A stretch of DNA of 5,129 nucleotides from Alphaproteobacteria bacterium UBA7371 (GTDB lineage: Bacteria; Pseudomonadota; Alphaproteobacteria; UBA8317), in contig DKOD01000106.1 of assembly GCA_002469865.1 (NCBI GenBank), forward strand, positions 1 through 5,129. Direction: 5' to 3'. The notes under the pieces are model-generated. The model was not told the DNA's origin and did no database searches. It saw only the letters and a list, made by a program, of their open reading frames with translations. Of the stretch, positions 1 through 5,129 are shown piece by piece. Position 1 is the stretch's first letter, and each line of letters opens with the position of its first letter. The translations under genes were made by a program, and so were the position numbers.

Positions 1-428
1 GCGTAAGGAGCGAGCAGATCGATCACCTTGATACCGGTGACAAGAACTTCAGCTTCGGTGGATTGCTCCACAAATGTGGGGGCTTCGCGGTGAATGGGCC
101 AACGTGTTTCCGTTTTGATGTCGCCACGCTCGTCAATGGGATCGCCGGTTACGTTCATGATACGTCCGAGCACTTGCTTACCAACAGGCACCTGGATGGC
201 TTCGCCGGTGTCGCGAACTTCTTGGCCCCGCCTCAATCCCTCGGTGGCATCCATGGCAATAGTACGCACGGTGTTTTCCCCAAGGTGCTGGGCCACCTCA
301 AGAACAAGCCGCTGGCCATTATTATCTGTTTCCAGACTATTGAAAATTGACGGAAGATGCCCCTCGAACTGGACGTCCACAACGGCGCCAATAACCTGGG
401 TAATGCGTCCGGTGATGTTGCTGCTCAT
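1..428 (-). CDS. atpD: F1 ATP synthase subunit beta, N-terminal part (cut by the window edge)
   Basis: This is the beta subunit, which carries the catalytic nucleotide sites of the F1 head (alpha3 beta3) on the cytoplasmic side of the membrane. I translated 142 complete codons by hand. The protein starts MSSNITGRITQVIGAVVDVQF, the N-terminal beta-barrel typical of AtpD. It continues through VRTIAMDATEGLRRG (about residues 54-68) and VPVGKQVLGRIMNVTGDPID (about 81-100), and the visible part ends at VIDLLAPY. The P-loop (GGAGVGKT in the family) and the catalytic Glu and Walker B residues lie beyond the left edge, so catalysis cannot be checked here. The family is about 470-480 residues, so roughly 30% is visible. 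The ATG at 426-428 is the only reasonable start: the frame meets a TGA at 471-473 with no other start codon between. It follows atpG after 54 nt. By family precedent atpC (epsilon) should follow outside the window. Confidence 0.97.
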   Translation of the reverse strand, partial: MSSNITGRITQVIGAVVDVQFEGHLPSIFNSLETDNNGQRLVLEVAQHLGENTVRTIAMDATEGLRRGQEVRDTGEAIQVPVGKQVLGRIMNVTGDPIDERGDIKTETRWPIHREAPTFVEQSTEAEVLVTGIKVIDLLAPY

Positions 429-439
429 GCTCTTGTCAT

Positions 440-444
440 CCCTC
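440..444 (-). promoter_or_regulatory. Shine-Dalgarno of atpD, unusually far from the start
   Basis: On the minus strand GAGGG lies 11 nt upstream of the atpD ATG, at the long end of normal spacing. No better anti-SD match is closer; an AAGAG sits only 1 nt from the ATG, which is too near. An out-of-frame ATG (437-439) directly abuts the GAGGG, too close for it to serve that ATG. I infer that GAGGG is the working ribosome binding site. Confidence 0.5.
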
Positions 445-453
445 TTCGCTAAC

Positions 454-465
454 GGGCCGAAGCCC
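454..465 (-). promoter_or_regulatory. C(UUCG)G tetraloop hairpin in the atpG-atpD spacer
   Basis: The minus strand reads GGGC-TTCG-GCCC, a perfect 4-bp GC stem closed by a UUCG loop with a C-G closing pair. This loop type is known to be exceptionally stable. It lies 17 nt after the atpG stop codon and 25 nt before the atpD ATG, leaving the atpD ribosome binding site free. No T-run follows, so it is not a standard intrinsic terminator. It may act as an mRNA stability or processing element favouring atpD, whose product is needed in three copies per gamma. The structure is seen; the role is inference. Confidence 0.45.
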
Positions 466-482
466 TGCTTTCAGTTAAAAAT

Positions 483-1355
483 TTAAAGCGCCTCGGCGCC
501 GGAAATAATCTCAATCAATTCGTTCGTCACGGCGGCCTGACGGGCTCGGTTGTATTCCAGGGTCAAGCGGTCAATCATGTCGCCCGCATTTCTGGTGGCA
601 CTATCCATCGAGGTCATGCGCGCACCCTGCTCGGAGGCAGCATTCTCAAGCAAAGCATTGAAAATGAGGCCAGACACATAACGCGGCAACACCACATCCA
701 GAATTTCTGGAGCACTGGGTTCAAACTCATAAACAGCCCCCTCGCTTGTATCTTCCTCAGGGGCTTCCACAGGCAGCAGCTGAAGGTCGGTGGGCACTTG
801 GGTCATCACCGTTTGATATTGCGCATAGAAAAGACGGGCAATATCAATCTCGCCGGCTTCAAACAATTCCGTCACCTTGGCGCTTACTTGCTGCGCTTCG
901 GTAAAGCCAACCTGGCGTATGTCCCTAAATTCCATATGGTCAATAATCAATTGGCCATGATCCCGGCGTAGCTGATCATATCCCTTTTTGCCAACGGTAA
1001 GAATTTTTACTTCTTTCCCCTCAGCTTGCAGATCTGCAATCGCATGGCGTGCCAGCTTCACAATATTGCTGTTAAACCCACCACAAAGGCCACGCTCACC
1101 AGTCATCACCACCAGAAGATGGCGTTGATCTGAACCAGTGCCCCCAAACATTGCGGGCACTTCCGACCCGGCATCCATGGCCGCATTCAACCGGCGGATA
1201 ACCGCAGCAAATTGTTCAGAATAAGGACGCGCTGCCGCCACAGCCACCTCGGCACGACGAAGCTTAGCCGCCGCAACCATTTTCATGGCCTGGGTGATTT
1301 TTCTCGTCGATTTGACGCTCGCAATCCTAATTTTGAGCGACTTGAGGCTTGGCAT
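483..1355 (-). CDS. atpG: F1 ATP synthase subunit gamma
   Basis: This is the central rotor shaft of F1, linking proton flow through F0 to the catalytic changes in the beta subunits. At 290 residues it is the usual length. The N-terminal helix (MPSLKSLKIRIASVKSTRKI, then AMKMVAAAKLRRAE, residues 1-36) and the C-terminal helix (about 241-290, with SEQGARMTSMDSATRNAGDM and NELIEIISGAEAL) are the two arms of the coiled coil that enters the alpha3 beta3 hexamer. These are the best conserved parts of the family. The middle domain has GERGLCGGFN (86-95). An acidic stretch, EAPEEDTSEG (197-206), is a variable insertion loop. The ATG at 1353-1355 has a clear Shine-Dalgarno AGGGAG (1364-1369) 8 nt upstream. 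The gene begins 17 nt after atpA ends, so the two are cotranscribed. No frameshift or missing motif is seen. Confidence 0.98.
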   Translation of the reverse strand: MPSLKSLKIRIASVKSTRKITQAMKMVAAAKLRRAEVAVAAARPYSEQFAAVIRRLNAAMDAGSEVPAMFGGTGSDQRHLLVVMTGERGLCGGFNSNIVKLARHAIADLQAEGKEVKILTVGKKGYDQLRRDHGQLIIDHMEFRDIRQVGFTEAQQVSAKVTELFEAGEIDIARLFYAQYQTVMTQVPTDLQLLPVEAPEEDTSEGAVYEFEPSAPEILDVVLPRYVSGLIFNALLENAASEQGARMTSMDSATRNAGDMIDRLTLEYNRARQAAVTNELIEIISGAEAL

Positions 1356-1372
1356 CGGTCAGGCTCCCTAAA

Positions 1373-2902
1373 TCAAGCGAAAGAGGCCACGAAGGTACCA
1401 AGCGCGGATTTGAGCTTGTCTTCGATATCGTCGGTCAACTTTCCTTCGGTGCGGATTTGATCAAGCAATGCACCATGATTGCTTCGCAGATCTTCCACCA
1501 TGGCTTGCTCAAAGCGAACAACATCCTTGGTGGGAATTTCATCAAGGAAACCACGCACGCCGGCATAAATTACCGCCACCTGCTCTTCAACCTTCAAAGG
1601 AGAATATTGATTTTGCTTCAAAAGCTCCGTGAGGCGTGCACCCCGGTTCAAAAGCTTCTGGGTTGACGCATCAAGATCAGAACCAAACTGGGCAAAAGCC
1701 GCCATCTCACGATACTGGGCCAGCTCCAATTTGATGGAACCAGCAACCTGCTTCATCGCCTTGATTTGGGCGGCCGAACCCACACGAGACACCGACAAGC
1801 CGACATTCACCGCAGGACGAACGCCTTGATAGAAAAGTTCCGTTTCGAGGAAGATCTGACCATCGGTGATGGAGATCACGTTGGTTGGAATAAAGGCAGA
1901 CACGTCGCCAGCTTGGGTCTCAATGATTGGCAATGCCGTCAAAGAACCATTGCCTGCCTCATCACCCATCTTGGCCGCACGTTCGAGAAGCCGCGAGTGG
2001 AGATAAAAAACATCCCCAGGGAATGCTTCACGCCCAGGTGGGCGACGTAGGAGCAAGGACATCTGACGATAGGCAACCGCCTGCTTGGTAAGGTCATCAA
2101 AGGCGATAAGCGCATGCATGCCGTTATCACGGAAAAATTCGCCCATGGCAGCACCAGCATAGGGGGCCAAATATTGCATCGGGGCAGGATCGGAAGCCGT
2201 GGCAGCCACGACAATCGAATATTCCAAAGCGCCACGCTCTTCCAGCGACTTTACAAATTGCGCAACGGTGGAGCGTTTTTGACCAACAGCCACATAGATG
2301 CAGTATAGTTTCTTTGACTCATCATCGCCTTCGTTGATTGGCTTCTGGTTCAAGAAGGTATCCAAAACAACGGCGGTCTTGCCCGTCTGACGGTCACCAA
2401 TGATCAATTCACGCTGGCCACGTCCCACAGGGATAAGCGCGTCAATAGCCTTCAAACCGGTTTGCATCGGCTCATGGACGGATTTGCGCGGGATAATACC
2501 AGGTGCCTTCACCTCCACACGTCGGCGCGTCACGTCTTCGATTGGACCTTTGCCATCGATTGGGTTGCCCAAGGCATCGACCACGCGTCCAAGCATGCCG
2601 CGACCCACCGGAACATCAACAATGGAACCAGAACGGCGAACCGTGTCGCCTTCACGGATACCAGCATCGGAACCGAAGATCACCACGCCGACATTGTCTT
2701 CTTCCAAGTTGAGGGCCATGCCCTTGGTTCCATCGGCGAAATCCACCAGCTCGCCAGCCTCAACATTGTCGAGACCGTAGATACGGGCAATACCGTCACC
2801 AACAGACAGAACTTGGCCAACTTCGGCCACCTCTGTTTGTTCACCAAAATTTTTGATTTCTTCTTTAAGAATTGCTGAAATCTCAGCGGCCTGGATATCC
2901 AT
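1373..2902 (-). CDS. atpA: F1 ATP synthase subunit alpha
   Basis: This is the non-catalytic, nucleotide-binding alpha subunit, which alternates with beta in the F1 head. It has 509 residues, within the usual 500-515. An N-terminal helix that binds delta (MDIQAAEISAILKEEIKNFG) is followed by the beta-barrel (about 25-95) and the nucleotide-binding core. The core has the P-loop GDRQTGKT (169-176), Gln208 in VGQKRST where beta has its catalytic Glu, and the Walker B stretch ALIAFDD (264-270). Arg373 in SVSRVGS is the arginine finger that reaches into the neighbouring beta site. A helical C-terminal domain ends ALGTFVASFA. The ATG at 2900-2902 shares its A with the atpH stop (TGATG). AGAGG (2910-2914), inside the last atpH codons, is 7 nt upstream, so translation is probably coupled to atpH. 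All diagnostic residues are present. Confidence 0.99.
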   Translation of the reverse strand: MDIQAAEISAILKEEIKNFGEQTEVAEVGQVLSVGDGIARIYGLDNVEAGELVDFADGTKGMALNLEEDNVGVVIFGSDAGIREGDTVRRSGSIVDVPVGRGMLGRVVDALGNPIDGKGPIEDVTRRRVEVKAPGIIPRKSVHEPMQTGLKAIDALIPVGRGQRELIIGDRQTGKTAVVLDTFLNQKPINEGDDESKKLYCIYVAVGQKRSTVAQFVKSLEERGALEYSIVVAATASDPAPMQYLAPYAGAAMGEFFRDNGMHALIAFDDLTKQAVAYRQMSLLLRRPPGREAFPGDVFYLHSRLLERAAKMGDEAGNGSLTALPIIETQAGDVSAFIPTNVISITDGQIFLETELFYQGVRPAVNVGLSVSRVGSAAQIKAMKQVAGSIKLELAQYREMAAFAQFGSDLDASTQKLLNRGARLTELLKQNQYSPLKVEEQVAVIYAGVRGFLDEIPTKDVVRFEQAMVEDLRSNHGALLDQIRTEGKLTDDIEDKLKSALGTFVASFA

Positions 2903-3459
2903 CAGCGTGCCTCTTTCAGGTTACGTTGAAGTTGAGTGAGTTGATTTGCAATCGACGTATCGATCAGTCGGGAGCCCACCTGCACGACCATTCCGCCAAG
3001 CAGTTCGGGCTGAACACGTGCCTCAATTCGAACATCACGACCCAGGCTTGCTTTCAATTTTGCCTGGAGCTCGTCGGATTGGGCAGTGGTCAGGGCCACG
3101 GCGCTGGTGACTTCCGCAACCGCCTCGTCGCGGAAGCTATCCATCAGCGTCATGAAATCACGGATCATTTTGCGCAAAAGGGTTAAACGCCCCCGCAGGG
3201 CAGCATGACCCAAAAACTTAACCGTAAGATCTTGAAAACCGGCTTTCCCGCCCACCTTCGCGACGACATTTGACTTTTTGTCATTGTCAATGGCGGATGA
3301 GAGACAGAAAAGGGCAAAGTCGCTGTGATGGTCCAAAAGATCGCGAAGATCTTTTAGGTCAGCCTCTACCTTGTCCAAAAGATTGGCGTCGCGTGCCAAC
3401 TCGAACAATGCAAACGCATAGCGCCCGCTCGCTCCATGTACGACAGACGTGCTTGCCAC
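2902..3459 (-). CDS. atpH: F1 ATP synthase subunit delta (OSCP type)
   Basis: This is the peripheral-stalk subunit that sits on top of the alpha3 beta3 head and ties it to the b/b' stator of F0. The N-terminal helical domain contains GASGRYAFALFELARDANLL, the alpha-binding bundle typical of AtpH. The C-terminal part carries the family signature ELLGGMVVQVGSRLIDTSI near the end (about residues 152-170). Length is about 185 residues, as expected. There is no ATG start: the frame offers TTG at 3460-3462 and GTG at 3457-3459, one codon apart, and nothing further up before a TAA at 3541-3543. GGAGG (3465-3469) is 5 nt from the GTG but only 2 nt from the TTG, so I chose GTG; the TTG would add one residue. 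The stop overlaps the atpA start by one base. It is the first gene of the F1 operon. Confidence 0.95.
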   Translation of the reverse strand: MASTSVVHGASGRYAFALFELARDANLLDKVEADLKDLRDLLDHHSDFALFCLSSAIDNDKKSNVVAKVGGKAGFQDLTVKFLGHAALRGRLTLLRKMIRDFMTLMDSFRDEAVAEVTSAVALTTAQSDELQAKLKASLGRDVRIEARVQPELLGGMVVQVGSRLIDTSIANQLTQLQRNLKEAR

Positions 3460-3462
3460 CAA

Positions 3463-3635
3463 ACCCTCCGCGGTAACCAGAGGCCCCTCGACAAGCTGCG
3501 GGCATATAAACCCAAAACCATCCAGAGACCCATAAGAACATTATTGTGGGAATGAACATCCCAAACCGGATCGAGGAGGGGGTTAGCACAGGGATTTGCG
3601 ACCGGCAAGCAAGGAAGACCCAACCTTAAGTCGCA
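3463..3635 (-). promoter_or_regulatory. priA-atpH intergenic region, presumed leader and promoter of the F1 operon
   Basis: This is the largest gap in the window and the logical place for the atp operon promoter, since priA and the ATP synthase have very different expression needs. I could not identify a convincing promoter. An AATAAT (minus strand, just before the TGTTCTTATGGG stretch near 3535-3545) resembles a -10 box but has no good -35 box at 16-18 nt. A TTTATAT near 3505-3511 has the same problem. No hairpin followed by a T-run ends priA, so read-through from priA into atpH is possible. The last part holds the atpH ribosome binding site and hairpin. The promoter call rests on position only. 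Confidence 0.35.
3465..3483 (-). promoter_or_regulatory. atpH Shine-Dalgarno inside a predicted hairpin
   Basis: On the minus strand CCTCTG (3478-3483), a 7-nt loop GTTACCG (3471-3477) and CGGAGG (3465-3470) can form a 6-bp stem with one G-U pair. The right arm is the atpH Shine-Dalgarno sequence itself, so the stem would hide it. GGAGG also decides the start codon, as it sits 5 nt before the GTG at 3457-3459. The pairing is read directly. Whether it forms or regulates anything is inference; a 6-bp stem can arise by chance, and an upstream GAGG (3486-3489) could compete for the left arm. Confidence 0.4.
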
Positions 3636-5129
3636 TCAATAAAAAGATTGAGGATCCACATCCACATCAACACGCGCGCCAGCGGGTGGCTTGACCGGCA
3701 AAACCCAGGAGGCAAGTGCGTTTTCAAGGGATTTTCTGTTTTCAGCACGCAGCAAGGCCCGCCAGCGGCTCTGACCACGCAACATGTTCATGGGTGCTGG
3801 CACGGGCCCCATCCAACTCGCCCCATCCACCGGCAGCGCCCGTGCTTGACGGGCCATGGCAAAACCAAGTTCTTCAGCATCGCGGGGTTTTGACGACGAA
3901 AGCACCAAAGCGGCCATGCGTGTGAAAGGCGGGAGCATGTTTCGTCGGCGGCGATTCTCTTCATCTTGGGCAAAACCCAAAAAATCACCCTCCCCCAAAA
4001 AACCAAACAGGCTGTCTTCAGGGCAACTTGTTTGAACAAGCACACGACCTTGGGCACGATGGCGCCCTGCACGACCACCCACTTGATCAAGGGCTTGGTA
4101 GAGGCGTTCCCTTGCACGAAAATCGATGGCATCATGATCGGGATCACCATCCACCACGCCAACCATGGTAAGGCCCGGGATATCATGTCCTTTGGCAGCC
4201 ACCTGCGTGCCCAAAAGAATATTAATTTTTCCCGCATGCATATCACCCCATAAGGCAGCTGCCTTAGCAGGGCTTTGCAACATGTCTGAAGATGCAATCT
4301 CGATGCGCATATCTGGAAACAACCCTGCCACCTCTTCGGCAAGGCGCTCGATACCAATGCCATAAAAAGCGGGCAAACCCTCGTGACATTGCGGGCATTT
4401 GTCCCAAATGGGCGATGCATGGCCACACCAATGGCAAAGAAGTCGATGCTGACGACGGTGGGGCACCAATCTGACCCCGCAATCTGGGCATGACGGCCTG
4501 TGACCACATGACTGACAACTCATTAATGGCGCGTAACCACGCCGATTAAGATAGAGAAGAGCCTGCTCCCCCCGGGCCAAATGTTCCCCGACAGCCGCCA
4601 CCATTGGGGGGGCGAGACAGTGGCCCGGCTCAACCGGGACATGACGCAAATCAATCATTTCCGGGCGAACAGGCTCATGGCCCATTGCCCTCATGGTAAG
4701 GCGATGATGACGCCGCTGTTGCTGGGATCGCACCAAACTTTCCATGCTTGGTGTGGCTGAGCCCAACACCACCGCCACGTCAGCTTGCTGGGCCCTTTTG
4801 ATGGCAATATCCCGGGCGTGATAATGGGGCGCCTCATCTTGCTTGAAGCTATGGTCATGTTCTTCGTCCACAACCATTAGGCCCAAGTTTGGCATTGGCA
4901 GAAGCGAGGCTGAACGAACACCAACCAGCAAAAGTGGTGCCCCAGATTGCACCCGACGCCAAACATGGCTGCGGCGCCCCATGGCAAGCCCGCCATGCCA
5001 CATCAGAATTGGCGATTCGACATCATCATGGGCAAGCAACATGCCAAAGCGGTCACTAAGGGTTTGGGCAAGCGCAATTTCTGGCACCAAAAACAAAATT
5101 TGCCGTCCCTGGGCCAACATGCGTGCAAT
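3636..5129 (-). CDS. priA: Primosomal replication-restart helicase PriA, C-terminal two thirds (cut by the window edge)
   Basis: PriA is a 3'-to-5' superfamily 2 DNA helicase that recognises stalled forks and starts reloading of the replicative helicase. 497 residues are visible and the frame is open to the right edge (codons for I-A-R precede the internal Met at 5120), so that Met is not the start. Numbered from that Met, visible motifs are LVPEIAL (11-17), the DEEH box in VVDEEHDHSFKQ (83-94), GSATPS (120-125), GTQVAAKGHD (304-313) and QVGGRAGR (346-353). Eight cysteines (202, 205, 211, 214, 229, 232, 242, 245) form the two zinc sites inserted in the helicase core. The C-terminal domain ends VDVDPQSFY, typical of the family. 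The 3'-DNA-binding domain, winged helix and Walker A lie outside the window; about 230-240 residues are missing compared with a usual length near 730. It lies 173 nt upstream of atpH on the same strand, a known alphaproteobacterial arrangement. Confidence 0.97.
   Translation of the reverse strand: MARMLAQGRQILFLVPEIALAQTLSDRFGMLLAHDDVESPILMWHGGLAMGRRSHVWRRVQSGAPLLLVGVRSASLLPMPNLGLMVVDEEHDHSFKQDEAPHYHARDIAIKRAQQADVAVVLGSATPSMESLVRSQQQRRHHRLTMRAMGHEPVRPEMIDLRHVPVEPGHCLAPPMVAAVGEHLARGEQALLYLNRRGYAPLMSCQSCGHRPSCPDCGVRLVPHRRQHRLLCHWCGHASPIWDKCPQCHEGLPAFYGIGIERLAEEVAGLFPDMRIEIASSDMLQSPAKAAALWGDMHAGKINILLGTQVAAKGHDIPGLTMVGVVDGDPDHDAIDFRARERLYQALDQVGGRAGRHRAQGRVLVQTSCPEDSLFGFLGEGDFLGFAQDEENRRRRNMLPPFTRMAALVLSSSKPRDAEELGFAMARQARALPVDGASWMGPVPAPMNMLRGQSRWRALLRAENRKSLENALASWVLPVKPPAGARVDVDVDPQSFY

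Noticed and set aside
425..439. A four-codon mini-ORF (ATG ACA AGA GCA TGA) whose stop overlaps the atpD start as ATGA
   Set aside because: The only Shine-Dalgarno, GAGGG, abuts its ATG with no spacing, so initiation there is unlikely. A match this short is expected by chance.
63..486. Open frames on the plus strand opposite atpD (63-350 and 94-486)
   Set aside because: They are antisense shadows of atpD. The minus strand translation is a clear AtpD N-terminus, while the plus strand products resemble no family I know.
2400..2878. Plus-strand open frames of 126 and 138 codons opposite atpA
   Set aside because: They are complementary to the conserved atpA coding sequence, where codon bias keeps other frames open. 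No ribosome binding site or protein-like composition supports them.
3540..3566. Inverted repeat TGGGA-TGTTCAT-TCCCA on the minus strand in the priA-atpH gap, considered as a priA terminator or operator
   Set aside because: The stem is only 5 bp with no extension and no T-run follows. It is within chance expectation for a gap of this size.
3788..4507. A 239-codon open frame on the minus strand inside priA, in another frame
   Set aside because: It lies wholly within priA, whose frame is intact and shows all helicase and zinc motifs. The translated sequence has no recognisable domain and looks like an out-of-frame reading (many W, C and M).
1..5129. A novel system, mobile element, CRISPR array or RNA gene hidden in the window
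   Set aside because: About 95% of the window is occupied by five recognised housekeeping genes with intact frames. The gaps are 54, 17 and 173 nt, and none holds long repeats, tRNA-like or other known RNA structures.

Overview
The window carries the front part of a bacterial F1-type ATP synthase operon plus the end of priA, all on the minus strand. Read in the direction of transcription (right to left) the order is priA (its beginning lies beyond the right edge), a 173-nt gap, atpH (delta), atpA (alpha), atpG (gamma) and atpD (beta, cut by the left edge before its P-loop). No gene on the plus strand is supported; the open frames there are shadows of these five genes.

The layout suggests an alphaproteobacterium. 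The F1 genes start at atpH with no F0 genes (atpB/E/F) directly upstream. A split between F1 (atpHAGDC) and F0 operons, with priA next to atpH, is known from that class. The protein sequences (for example the AtpG N-terminus MPSLKSLKIRIASVK and the AtpA N-terminus MDIQAAEISAILKEEI) fit this. A Rhodospirillales-like lineage is possible, but this is only an impression from sequence recall. Base composition looks moderately GC-rich by eye and even across the window, with no sign of a recently acquired segment.

The genes are tightly packed. atpH and atpA share one base (TGATG), atpA and atpG are 17 nt apart, and atpG and atpD are 54 nt apart. The four atp genes build the soluble catalytic head (alpha3 beta3), the rotor shaft (gamma) and the stator link (delta) of one enzyme. 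PriA is functionally unrelated: it is the primosomal helicase that restarts stalled replication forks.

All five reading frames are intact and keep the family motifs that fall inside the window. I found no mobile element, RNA gene, CRISPR array, long repeat, or sign of a new system. The items worth a second look are small: a predicted hairpin covering the atpH Shine-Dalgarno sequence, a non-ATG start for atpH, and a compact C(UUCG)G hairpin in the spacer between atpG and atpD.
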